Assembly: GCF_030453725.1 (NCBI RefSeq)
Contig: NZ_JAKDJU010000054.1
Location: 1 to 18,938, forward strand
Origin: Brevibacterium picturae
Lineage (GTDB): Bacteria > Actinomycetota > Actinomycetes > Actinomycetales > Brevibacteriaceae
Direction: 5' to 3'
DNA length: 18,938 nt
The translations under genes were made by a program, and so were the position numbers. The notes beneath the pieces are model-generated. The model was not told where the DNA came from. It did not search any database and saw nothing but the letters and a program-made list of their open reading frames with translations. Below, piece by piece: positions 8,439 through 16,272 of the stretch. Numbering within the stretch: position 1 is the stretch's first letter; every line of letters starts with the position of its first letter.

Positions 8439-9499
8439 CGTGCCGCAGATGCGAGCCGCTCTCGCTGTTCCGTGTCCCCGATCAGGACCGAGAGCGCGGA
8501 TGTGAGAGCAGCCGCGTCTCTGACCGGGACCAAGCGTCCGGTCACACCGTCGATGACGGCATCCCGGATGCCAGGGATGTCACTGGCGACGGAGGCCACT
8601 CTACAGGCGTTTGCCTCAAGCAGAACCTGACCGAAGCCCTCCCGATACGAGGGGAGCGCGAGCACGGTCATGAGTCCGTAATAGGGGCGGACATCGTCCG
8701 TTTCACCGATGAGGTGGATCCTCGGGTCCTCTTCCAAGGCTCTTCGCACCTGTGAGGGAATGGGATCGGTGTCGTCGTGGGCGCCGACGATGAGCAGCCG
8801 GGCACGGGGGATCTCCCTGCGGATCTGCGACCAGGCGGCAGCGAGCTCGACGATGCCCTTGTCGATGACGATCCTGCCGACGAAGCCGATGACAGGATCC
8901 CCGGGCGCAATGCCCATCTCCTCGGCAGCGCCAGTCGCCATCGTGCGGGCGAGAGTCGGTGAGAAATGTTCAGAATCGACGCCGTTGACGCTGCCCGAGC
9001 CCAGCACGATGCCCTTGCCTCGCGGCAGCACCTTCTCCGCACGGGCCAAGGCGAGCACAGAGGCGCTCACCCCGAGCACCGAATGCGCCAAGGTGGAAGT
9101 GAGTCGTTCCGCAGCCTTGAGCAGCACTCGCCTCGCACCCATTGTCGTGAGGAACCGGAGACCGTGGATCTGATAGACGCACACCGGCACGCCTGCCATT
9201 CGTGCCGCCACTGTGAACAGCAGTCCTGCCTTCGGCGTGTGCGCGTGAACAACGTCCGGACGCAGTCGGCGCAGGAGTCGGACGATGGACAGCAGGGCCA
9301 GAGCATCTGCGAGGGGGCGGATCTCGCGAGACATCGGGACGGCGATGGCCGGAACCCCTTCGGACTGGGCGAAGGTCTGCAGACGCGGACCCGGCGAAGA
9401 GATGAGAACGACCTCGGCGCCTCGGCGAGTGAAGTATTCGCATTGGCCGCTGAGGAACGCAAGGGTCTGGGGCACCGTCGTGGCGTGGATGACTTTCAT
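8324..9499 (-). CDS. GT4-family glycosyltransferase (CapM/PglA-like)
   Basis: A 391-residue retaining glycosyltransferase with a GT-B fold, acting at the cytoplasmic face on a lipid-linked acceptor. Seen: an N-terminal Rossmann half with PDVVHAHTPKAG (81-92), IHGLRF (111-116), the linker VGRIVIDKG (207-215), and the nucleotide-sugar EX7E motif EGFGQVLLE (287-295). The HTPKAG and HGL features are those of CapM/WbpH/PglA-type enzymes that add the second sugar after a PglC-type start. Donor and linkage cannot be read. It is the only dedicated glycosyltransferase in the window. ATG 9499 overlaps the stop of the upstream gene as ATGA, so the two form an operon. Its stop lies inside the polymerase gene on the opposite strand. 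Confidence 0.88.
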   Translation of the reverse strand: MKVIHATTVPQTLAFLSGQCEYFTRRGAEVVLISSPGPRLQTFAQSEGVPAIAVPMSREIRPLADALALLSIVRLLRRLRPDVVHAHTPKAGLLFTVAARMAGVPVCVYQIHGLRFLTTMGARRVLLKAAERLTSTLAHSVLGVSASVLALARAEKVLPRGKGIVLGSGSVNGVDSEHFSPTLARTMATGAAEEMGIAPGDPVIGFVGRIVIDKGIVELAAAWSQIRREIPRARLLIVGAHDDTDPIPSQVRRALEEDPRIHLIGETDDVRPYYGLMTVLALPSYREGFGQVLLEANACRVASVASDIPGIRDAVIDGVTGRLVPVRDAAALTSALSVLIGDTEQRERLASAARQRVVADFLPSELWSATWDHDNELLGARRGSRLRNTKG

Positions 9500-10524
9500 C
9501 GCGCGGTCTCGGCGAATCCGGGGACGAGATCGAGGAAGTCGGTGGGGAGCGGTGCCCGGATGCTCCAGATGTTCTGGGCTGCAGACAGCATCGCCTCGAG
9601 ACCGGTGCGCTCGGTCATCATCGCATCGGACAGGTCGATGCTCGGATTGAAGTATGAGGCGGCAAGGAGAGTCGGACTTTCGGCATAATGCAGGGAATGG
9701 CGATTGAGGTTGAGTGCCCGCCTCAGCCCCTCATCGACGCTGAGCGGTCTGACCGCTGTCTGCGCATTCTTCTCCAGGAAGATGACGTCGTTGATGGGTG
9801 AGGGATTCCTCAGTGCAGCGGACGGAGATGCCGGCGCCAGGTTCGGGGGCTCGGGGCTGTTGGCTCGTCGCGACAGAACACGACCGGCAGCGGTGAGCAG
9901 GTTGTCATGACGGTGCTCGCTGAAGGTCCAGGGGACCGAATGGATGCGGGAGCCGTCGACCACGGCGAGATCCTCGGAAATGAGGCGTGCGCCGAATTCC
10001 GTGCACGCGCGATTGACCGTCACCGTCTTACCGGTGTGCGAGGGGGCCATAACGACGAACGTTCCCGCACGCTCATGCGTGAACGCGGAGCAGTAGAGAG
10101 GGATGAGCCCTGCGTGCAGAAAGCGCCAGGTCACGAGGTCGGAGAGGATGTACCTGGCCGAATGCAGATTCATCAGCCGGTACTTCACGATTTGCGCATA
10201 CGCGGGGTTGACCTGAAGGTGGATCTCGTCATCGAGCAGACCTGTGAGGCGGAAACGCAGCGCGGCACCCCCAGGGAGGGGGCGCTCATAGAGGAGTTCG
10301 TCACTGCTGGCCGATCCCGAGAACATGTAGTTGCGCAGGAGCTCGGCGGCGGGGGTGTGCTGACGGAAGTCCCGGGTCACAGTAAACCTCACTCGAACCC
10401 GGCAGTCGGCATATTCGCGAGCTGAGACCTCGGGCATATTGGCACCCCATGGCCATGAGAAACGGCGACAGTTAGTCGCTATTCCGAGGAGACCCGGTGA
10501 CGCCATGACGTGATGGTAGGGCAC
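9496..10524 (-). CDS. HPr-kinase-like P-loop protein of the polysaccharide locus
   Basis: A 342-residue soluble protein. It has a P-loop VVMAPSHTGKT (about 157-167), followed by FGARLISEDLAVVDG (177-191), the order seen in HPr(Ser)-kinase-like ATPases: P-loop, short helix, then a Walker-B-like acidic strand. The first 150 residues, beginning LGIATNCRRFSWPW and then a beta-rich stretch, resemble the N-terminal half of HprK-like proteins common in polysaccharide and peptide-modification clusters. A true HPr kinase is unlikely because of the context and poor match outside the ATPase core. The substrate is unknown. GTG 10524 has no ribosome site but follows a promoter-like -10 at the distance expected for a leaderless transcript; ATG 10437, with GGGG upstream, is an alternative that would cut the N-terminal segment. 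Confidence 0.65.
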   Translation of the reverse strand: MPYHHVMASPGLLGIATNCRRFSWPWGANMPEVSAREYADCRVRVRFTVTRDFRQHTPAAELLRNYMFSGSASSDELLYERPLPGGAALRFRLTGLLDDEIHLQVNPAYAQIVKYRLMNLHSARYILSDLVTWRFLHAGLIPLYCSAFTHERAGTFVVMAPSHTGKTVTVNRACTEFGARLISEDLAVVDGSRIHSVPWTFSEHRHDNLLTAAGRVLSRRANSPEPPNLAPASPSAALRNPSPINDVIFLEKNAQTAVRPLSVDEGLRRALNLNRHSLHYAESPTLLAASYFNPSIDLSDAMMTERTGLEAMLSAAQNIWSIRAPLPTDFLDLVPGFAETAR

Positions 10525-10530
10525 GCGTTG

Positions 10531-10559
10531 ATCATCTCACGCCGGGGTGGGGCCAGCAA
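10531..10559 (-). promoter_or_regulatory. Possible promoter for the HPr-kinase-like gene (leaderless type)
   Basis: On the - strand, TTGCTG (10554-10559) and GATGAT (10531-10536) are 17 bases apart, and 6 bases separate the -10 from the GTG start at 10524. Spacing is ideal, but both boxes match the consensus poorly (3/6 and 4/6). Confidence 0.3.
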
Positions 10560-10641
10560 CAGATCGGCGGACGTTCGAGCCAGCGAACGGGGCGCCCAGC
10601 CAAGGGGCGAGTACGGGCGCTCGTGCGGTGATGATTCCACA

Positions 10642-10722
10642 CGTGTTCCGAGTATCGTCCCCAGTGATGACCAGTTGATGACCGAGTAGTTACACGGCAA
10701 CTGCCAGGGACAGCCACCTAGT
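10642..10722 (+). promoter_or_regulatory. Conserved promoter/operator element, copy 2 (upstream of the sugar-synthesis operon)
   Basis: This copy has CGTGT, CCGAGTA (10648-10654), direct repeats ATGACC at 10667-10672 and 10678-10683, GAGTA directly after, then TGCCAGG and CCACCTAGT ending at 10722. The order and the distance from repeats to distal box (50 bases) are identical to the copy at 375-454; the upstream CGAGTA differs by one base in spacing. A palindrome ACACGTGT (10639-10646) overlaps the left edge and is not shared by copy 1. The element fills the right part of the 229-base divergent gap 10525-10753; the left part holds only the possible promoter of the - strand gene. Because the distal box covers the GTG at 10721, translation more likely begins at ATG 10754. 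Confidence 0.6.
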
Positions 10723-10753
10723 GTCCGAACCCCTCAGAACGGAACCTGGGGTT

Positions 10754-12826
10754 ATGAAGAATTTCACCCCTGCCTCTGTACAATCCACAGTCACTCCTGG
10801 AGTGAGCAGCGCCGCTTCGTCCAGGAAAGATGCCTCGCTCAGGAAGGTCGCGATCGCGCGCTATTCCTTCTGGTGGGAGATCCTGGGCCGCTTCGGACTT
10901 GAACAGACCTCACCGATCTTCCGCTGGGTCGTCCTCGGGGCACTCGACACTGCCGCCATCGTCGTGACCTGGGTCGCTGTCCTGCCTTTCGTGCGGGAAT
11001 TGCCCATGCCGTACCTGCTGATCTTCCTCACGCTCATCGCGCTCACTCAGATCGTCGTCGGCTCAGTCCTTGGCCTCTACCGCCGCCGCTTCGCTCTGGG
11101 TTCGAACCCCGAGCTGCGGTGCCAGGGCATGACCGCGGCATTCGTCCTTGGCGTCGGGGCCGCGTCGACGGTTCCCCTGGGTGTGACCGAGGATCTGTCC
11201 TGGTTGCTGCTGGCCATGGCAAGCGGACAGATCGTCATGGTCGTCGCCCGGCAGATCCTGCGCGTCTGGATGGACAGTGAGCGGGTCCCCGTCGCCGGCG
11301 AACGAGTCGTCGTCATCGGCGCCGGCGAACTCGGAGCGACTCTGATCTCGCAGATGGTCCATGATCCCGACAGTCCTTATCTGCCGGTGGCGATCGTCGA
11401 TGACAACCCGTCGAACGCCAAGCTCATCATTGATGGTGTCCGCGTTTTCGGAACCACCCGTGACGTGCGTGCGGTGGTCGAGAGCACGGACGCGACCGGC
11501 GTGATCGCCGCGATCGCGCAGGCACCATCCGAGCTCTTCGCTTCACTCGTGACGGACCTCGACCTCGGCCGGGTCTGGGTTCGCACCGTGCCCTCCCTCG
11601 TGGACCTGCTCGAGACCCCGGTCGGACTGTCGTCAATCCGCGATATCGACGTCTCGGACCTCATCGGCCGTCAGATCATCGACCCGGAGGACAAACAGGT
11701 CGGCGATCTGCTCCGGGGCAAAACCGTTCTGGTCACCGGCGCGGGCGGCTCGATCGGTTCGGAGCTGTGTCGGATCATCTCTCGACACGAACCAGCACGG
11801 CTGCTCATGCTCGACCGAGACGAGTCGGAGTTGCATTCCCTGTGCATGAGCCTTGAAGGGCGTGCGCTCATGGAGTCGCCTGACCTCGTCCTCGCCGACA
11901 TCAGGGACGGCGAAGCGCTCACCAGACTTTTCACAACGCTGCGACCGGACATCGTCGTCCATGCCGCTGCGCTCAAACACCTGCCTATGCTCGAACGATT
12001 CCCCGACGAAGGGTGGAAGACGAATGTTCATGGAACTCTCAACGTCCTGCGCGCCGCACATGCGGCCGGGGCGGAACGCTTCGTCAACATCTCCACCGAC
12101 AAGGCTGCGAATCCGTCGAGTGAACTCGGTCGCTCGAAGTTCCTTGCAGAGAGGCTGACCGCGAACTTCGCGGAGCGCACCGGGCTGCCCTATGTTTCGG
12201 TGCGCTTCGGCAATGTGCTGGGTTCTCGTGGTTCCGTGCTGCTTTCCTTCGCAGATCAGATCAGCCGGGGCGGGCCGCTGACCGTGACCCACCCGGATGT
12301 GACACGCTTCTTCATGACGATTCCGGAGGCCTGCCACCTCGTTCTGCAGGCAGCGGCAGAGGGCCGGCCGGGACAGACGATGGTCCTCGACATGGGTCGC
12401 GCTGTGAAGATCGTCGACCTGGCCCAGCGGATGATGGTGATCTCGGGGCGCACGTGTCCGATCGCGTTCACCGGACTGCGGGCGGGGGAGAAGCTCCACG
12501 AAGAGTTGTTCTCCCCGACCGAAGACCTCAGCCGAGGCATCAACGGTCTCGCCTGGAACGTGCAGATCGAGGGCCTGGACCCGGCAGCTCTGCCCGCAGC
12601 CGGAGTGCGGCTGGAGACGATCGGTGAGTTCTACAGTCGCGAAGTTCTCGAGATGCGAGACCCCGAAGGGGCCACTCCCACCGCCGAGGTGGTTCTCGGC
12701 TCGAGTGCCGACCCGGCTGTCCCGACCAATGACGATCTCGAAACCGACCGATCAGTGACCAAAGCGCCGCTTTCGGTGCTGTGCGCATCGTTGACGCCGA
12801 TCAACGCAATGGGGAGTGCATCATGA
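10754..12826 (+). CDS. PglF/WbpM-type membrane UDP-HexNAc 4,6-dehydratase
   Basis: It should convert UDP-GlcNAc (or a similar UDP-HexNAc) to the 4-keto-6-deoxy sugar with bound NAD(P), the first step to bacillosamine-type sugars. The 690 residues have four N-terminal membrane helices (about 57-170), a first Rossmann-like domain starting VVVIGAGELG (about 186), then an extended-SDR domain. The SDR domain has TGAGGSIGSE (about 328-337), HAAALKH, ISTDKAANP, LGRSK (the Lys of the catalytic set, with Leu where classical SDRs have Tyr, as is normal in this subfamily), RFGNVLGSRGSV and GLRAGEKLHEEL. ATG 10754 is preferred over GTG 10721, which lies in the conserved upstream element. The length fits the family. 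The aminotransferase gene overlaps by ATGA. Confidence 0.9.
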   Translation: MKNFTPASVQSTVTPGVSSAASSRKDASLRKVAIARYSFWWEILGRFGLEQTSPIFRWVVLGALDTAAIVVTWVAVLPFVRELPMPYLLIFLTLIALTQIVVGSVLGLYRRRFALGSNPELRCQGMTAAFVLGVGAASTVPLGVTEDLSWLLLAMASGQIVMVVARQILRVWMDSERVPVAGERVVVIGAGELGATLISQMVHDPDSPYLPVAIVDDNPSNAKLIIDGVRVFGTTRDVRAVVESTDATGVIAAIAQAPSELFASLVTDLDLGRVWVRTVPSLVDLLETPVGLSSIRDIDVSDLIGRQIIDPEDKQVGDLLRGKTVLVTGAGGSIGSELCRIISRHEPARLLMLDRDESELHSLCMSLEGRALMESPDLVLADIRDGEALTRLFTTLRPDIVVHAAALKHLPMLERFPDEGWKTNVHGTLNVLRAAHAAGAERFVNISTDKAANPSSELGRSKFLAERLTANFAERTGLPYVSVRFGNVLGSRGSVLLSFADQISRGGPLTVTHPDVTRFFMTIPEACHLVLQAAAEGRPGQTMVLDMGRAVKIVDLAQRMMVISGRTCPIAFTGLRAGEKLHEELFSPTEDLSRGINGLAWNVQIEGLDPAALPAAGVRLETIGEFYSREVLEMRDPEGATPTAEVVLGSSADPAVPTNDDLETDRSVTKAPLSVLCASLTPINAMGSAS

Positions 12827-13968
12827 CTGCGATGATTCCGCTGTGTCTGCCCTCTGTGGGGCCTGGCGAGGAAGAAGCCGTGATTGCGGCCATCCGATCC
12901 GGGTGGATTGCTCCAATGGGCCCCCAGCTCGAGGCATTCGAGGCGCGTCTGGCCGAATTGACTGATCGTCCCAGTGTCGTCGCTGTGTCCTCGGGAACTG
13001 CCGCGCTCCATCTGGCACTTCTCGCTGCAGGAGTAGGAGAGGGGGACACGGTTGCGGTCTCGACCCTGACATTCGCGGCCACGGCGAATGCGGTGGCCTA
13101 TACCGGAGCTCAGTCACTCTTCATCGACTGTGATGACACCGGACTGATGTCCGCGGATCTGCTGGCACAAGCTCTCGCGAACGCGGATCGGGCGGGCCAC
13201 CCGATCACAGCGATCATCGTCGTCGACCTCTATGGCAGACCCGCGGACTATCCGCGCATCTGCGCACTTGCGAAGCGCCACGGGGCGAAGGTGATCGCGG
13301 ATGCCGCAGAATCACTCGGCGCCGAATTGGACGGGCGACCAGCCGGGTCGTTCGGCGATTTCGCCGCACTGTCGTTCAACGGCAACAAGATCGTCACCGC
13401 TTCGTCGGGCGGAGCCGTCCTCTGCCGGGACCCGGAGAGCGCGGATCAGGTCCGTTACCTGGCCACGCAGGCCAGGCAACCTGTCCTCCACTACGAACAC
13501 ACCGACGTCGGATTCAACTATCGACTCTCAAACATTCTCGCCGCTCTCGGGCTCGCGCAGCTGGCGAGACTCCCGGAGATCCTCGTGGTGAAGAGGGCGC
13601 ATCACCTGGCCTATCAGCAGATGGCCGACGAGGTGGAAGGGATCGCTCTGCTCGATGCCGCTGACGGCAACTGCTGGCTGAGCATCCTGCGCATAGACCC
13701 GGGCGCTCGCCTGTCGGCGACCGAGCTCGGAGAACAGCTGCTGCGTGAGGGCATCGAGACCCGGCCGGTGTTCAAACCCATGCACCTGCAGCCCGTGAAC
13801 GCAGGATGCTCGCTGGACTACATCAGTGGACGTGCACAGGAGTTCTACGCCACTGGGTTGGCGCTGCCCTCGAGCGTCGATTTGCGTGAGTCGGAGCGGT
13901 CCCAAGTGATTGCGGCTGTACGCCGACTCATGACGTCGGTACTGCCCAGTACCCCTGAAGTTGTGTGA
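12823..13968 (+). CDS. DegT/DnrJ/EryC1 sugar-nucleotide aminotransferase (PglE-like)
   Basis: A 381-residue PLP-dependent enzyme that should aminate the 4-keto sugar made by the preceding dehydratase, giving a UDP-4-amino-4,6-dideoxy sugar, with glutamate as usual donor. Seen: the N-terminal GWIAPMGPQLEAFE start, the PLP phosphate-binding SSGTAALHLAL (about 56-66), the cofactor Asp in IADAAESLG (about 160) and the Schiff-base Lys in SFNGNKIVTASSGG (about 189), then FNYRLSNILAALGLAQL. All key residues are present and the length is typical. ATG 12823 overlaps the dehydratase stop as ATGA and has GGGGAG 6 bases upstream; an earlier in-frame GTG (12781) lies inside the previous gene. No separate PglD-type acetyltransferase gene is in the window. 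Confidence 0.92.
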   Translation: MTAMIPLCLPSVGPGEEEAVIAAIRSGWIAPMGPQLEAFEARLAELTDRPSVVAVSSGTAALHLALLAAGVGEGDTVAVSTLTFAATANAVAYTGAQSLFIDCDDTGLMSADLLAQALANADRAGHPITAIIVVDLYGRPADYPRICALAKRHGAKVIADAAESLGAELDGRPAGSFGDFAALSFNGNKIVTASSGGAVLCRDPESADQVRYLATQARQPVLHYEHTDVGFNYRLSNILAALGLAQLARLPEILVVKRAHHLAYQQMADEVEGIALLDAADGNCWLSILRIDPGARLSATELGEQLLREGIETRPVFKPMHLQPVNAGCSLDYISGRAQEFYATGLALPSSVDLRESERSQVIAAVRRLMTSVLPSTPEVV

Positions 13969-13998
13969 ATCGGACTACGTGTGAAGGAACTGCCGCCC

Positions 13999-16272
13999 AT
14001 GAGACCCCATTCCGACCAGAGTCCGACCCAGGAGGATTTTACACGCGAGCTCGGCCTCACCGATGCGGAATTCGCCGCCGAACTCTTCACCGCCAGCGGC
14101 GGTCGTCTGAGCCTGAGTCGGACTGCTGTTGACGTTGCCGCACGCACGACGATGCCCGTCGACTTCGCTTCGCCGAGCTTCGCCGACTACGTCGCGGGAC
14201 TGACCCCGGATTTCGGTATTGGTGCCTCGGCCGGAGACGCATGGGTCGCTGCCGTGCTTTCGCATCTGCGGGTCTTCACCAAGCAGACTGCGCTTTTGGC
14301 CCTGTCGGCGATGAGCCCGGAGGCGATCGGCAATGTTGATCTGCGCGATCCCGAGGGGATCCTCATGCGCCTGCGCCTCGAAGGGGTCCTCGTGCCTACT
14401 GGGACGGTCAGTCGTCCTCAGGCTCTGCAGGTTCCTGCACTCCTCGCAGCCAAGCTGCGCCATGATCTGCGGGCACGCACGGACGAAGACAGTGTCGTTG
14501 CCGCTCTCGTCGTGGCGCTGATTGATCACATGGAGAACTCCCAACAGGTTGATCCTGAAATTCTTGCCGAGGCGCTCGTCCTGGCGCGTCGGGCCGGCCT
14601 GTGGTTCCAGCTCGGTCGAATCGGGGAATCCGTCGGTCTGCCAATGTTCCTGGTCGCTCCTCGGGAGGCGTGTTCGGCCTTCGGCCATCTACCTGTGGCA
14701 GCCCTCCAGGCCGAGCCCGAGCTGGGGTTCCTCTCGATGCTCACCGATGATGTTCTTGACCGTTCGACGAACGGCCTCACTCCCGACGAGGTACGCGGCA
14801 TCCTCGTGGAGGAGACGCGTGCCGGACGGTTGCGGCAGTACTTCCCGGCCTCGGCCACGCGCGAGGATCCTCTGGCACGCTCGGCCCACGACGCAGGGTC
14901 ACCTCAGTTGGACAATGGCGATGACGCAGCTGTTGGCGGCACAGCGTTCGCCACTGGAGCCCCCGCGCACCGAGGGGGAAGCATCGGCATCGTGCGGCAG
15001 ATGCTGACCTTTGGTCTCGCCGGTGATCATGCACAGGCGGCGGCTCTGGGAAAGTCATGGGGCGATGATGGGGCTCCACGACGGACACAGCTCTTGATTC
15101 GCCTGCTCACCGCGGTCTCTCTCTTCCACGCCGCCGAATTCCAGCGGTCGCTCTCACTGCTGTATGAGATCGAAGACGCTGCCGCAGACGCTCATGTCGA
15201 CGGCGACTTCCTGTTGCCCGCGGTGACGGCGTGGACGGCGCTGACGGCAATGGTCAGCGGGGACCACGAGCGCGCCGATCGTCGACTGGCCAGCCTGGCC
15301 GAAGAATTCGCGTCACCGCTCATCGTCGATGAACTTGTCCACCCACCCGCTCTCGTGGCATCGGCACTGCGGGCACTCGATCGACTCGACCTCGAGAAGG
15401 CGGATGAGGACCTGCAGCAGCTGACTGCGTTTCCGGAGAACCGGTCGCTGTGGGTCTACCTTCCGGTCATTTCCCGTACGATCGCGCTCCTTGGGTCAAC
15501 CTCTCGCTCCGGGCTTCTCTTCGTCAATGACGACGTCGAGAAGTACCGGCATTCGGCAGAAGTATCGCTCACAGGCAAGGACCTTCTGGCTGCGAGCCGA
15601 AGCCAGGTCTACATCGGCTTGGGCCAATTGAAATGGGCCGAGCTGGAGCTGCGGAGGCTCTCCTCTTCCACGGATCTGAGGACGGTGCTCAATGTCCGAC
15701 TCGAGCTGGTGGCAGGGCGGAACGAGAGCGCGATCGCTCTGGTCGACACCTGGTTCTACCACCAATCCCTGACTCCGCGAAGTCGGGCAGAGCTGGCCGC
15801 GATCAAGGCTGCGGCCCTGCTGCGCCTCGGCCAAGACGCTGCAGCGGCAGCGGAGTTCACCACCGCCGTCGGGCTTTCGGCGTGGGTGAAATCTCTCCTT
15901 CCGTTGGTGTTTCTGCCGCGGCAGGACAGGGACCGTCTCATCGATCTCAGTTCGGGTGACGTGATCTTCGATGAGCTCTTCAGCGCCTTCAGCGGGCATT
16001 TCTGGGACAAGTCTGCGCTGATGACAGCATTGCGGACCGTCGGTGAGATCTCTGTCGGCGAAGCCTCGGTGCCGCAGCTCACGTCGGCGGAGGCTCAACT
16101 CCTCGATCTCCTGTCCCAGGGGCTTTCAATCGTCCAGATCTCAGCAGCTCTGCATCAGGTTCCGGGCACGGTGAAGAACCGCCTCTCTGCCCTCTACCGC
16201 AAATTTGAGGTCTCGAGTAAGGGAGAAGTCGTCAATCGGGCGCGCTCCCTGGGATTCCTTCTTCCCGGCTGA
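13999..16272 (+). CDS. Large LuxR-type regulator without ATPase domain (LAL-derived)
   Basis: A 757-residue protein with a C-terminal LuxR/GerE helix-turn-helix (about 694-750: LTSAEAQLLDLLSQGLS, then ISAALHQVPGTVKNRLSALYRKF). Its middle is helix-rich and repeat-like (alanine/leucine pairs about every 35-40 residues, 330-660), as in the TPR-like region of MalT/LAL regulators. No P-loop is visible at the N-terminus. A segment LRLEGVLVPTG followed by ALQVPALLAAKLRHDLR resembles the winged-helix part that follows the ATPase in LALs, so the ATPase has probably been lost. The ligand is unknown. ATG 13999 has AAGGA 10 bases upstream; GTG 13981, 12 bases after the aminotransferase stop, is the alternative. 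It is probably co-transcribed with the two sugar genes. The last 41 bases overlap the FemX-like gene on the other strand. Confidence 0.75.
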   Translation: MRPHSDQSPTQEDFTRELGLTDAEFAAELFTASGGRLSLSRTAVDVAARTTMPVDFASPSFADYVAGLTPDFGIGASAGDAWVAAVLSHLRVFTKQTALLALSAMSPEAIGNVDLRDPEGILMRLRLEGVLVPTGTVSRPQALQVPALLAAKLRHDLRARTDEDSVVAALVVALIDHMENSQQVDPEILAEALVLARRAGLWFQLGRIGESVGLPMFLVAPREACSAFGHLPVAALQAEPELGFLSMLTDDVLDRSTNGLTPDEVRGILVEETRAGRLRQYFPASATREDPLARSAHDAGSPQLDNGDDAAVGGTAFATGAPAHRGGSIGIVRQMLTFGLAGDHAQAAALGKSWGDDGAPRRTQLLIRLLTAVSLFHAAEFQRSLSLLYEIEDAAADAHVDGDFLLPAVTAWTALTAMVSGDHERADRRLASLAEEFASPLIVDELVHPPALVASALRALDRLDLEKADEDLQQLTAFPENRSLWVYLPVISRTIALLGSTSRSGLLFVNDDVEKYRHSAEVSLTGKDLLAASRSQVYIGLGQLKWAELELRRLSSSTDLRTVLNVRLELVAGRNESAIALVDTWFYHQSLTPRSRAELAAIKAAALLRLGQDAAAAAEFTTAVGLSAWVKSLLPLVFLPRQDRDRLIDLSSGDVIFDELFSAFSGHFWDKSALMTALRTVGEISVGEASVPQLTSAEAQLLDLLSQGLSIVQISAALHQVPGTVKNRLSALYRKFEVSSKGEVVNRARSLGFLLPG

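Noticed and set aside
8966..9688. A 240-codon + strand frame across the glycosyltransferase and HPr-kinase-like gene junction
   Set aside because: It runs antisense across two well-supported genes and has no domain signature.
10639..10646. ACACGTGT palindrome as a stand-alone operator
   Set aside because: It is not preserved in the other copy of the element, so it is probably incidental.
10721..10753. GTG 10721 as start of the dehydratase gene
   Set aside because: This GTG falls inside the conserved CCACCTAGT box shared with the other operon and has no ribosome site. ATG 10754 follows a GGGG stretch and removes only 11 residues without family features.
11633..12499. A 288-codon - strand frame inside the dehydratase gene
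   Set aside because: The + strand SDR motifs are intact throughout; the antisense product is a low-complexity His/Arg/Glu-rich sequence.
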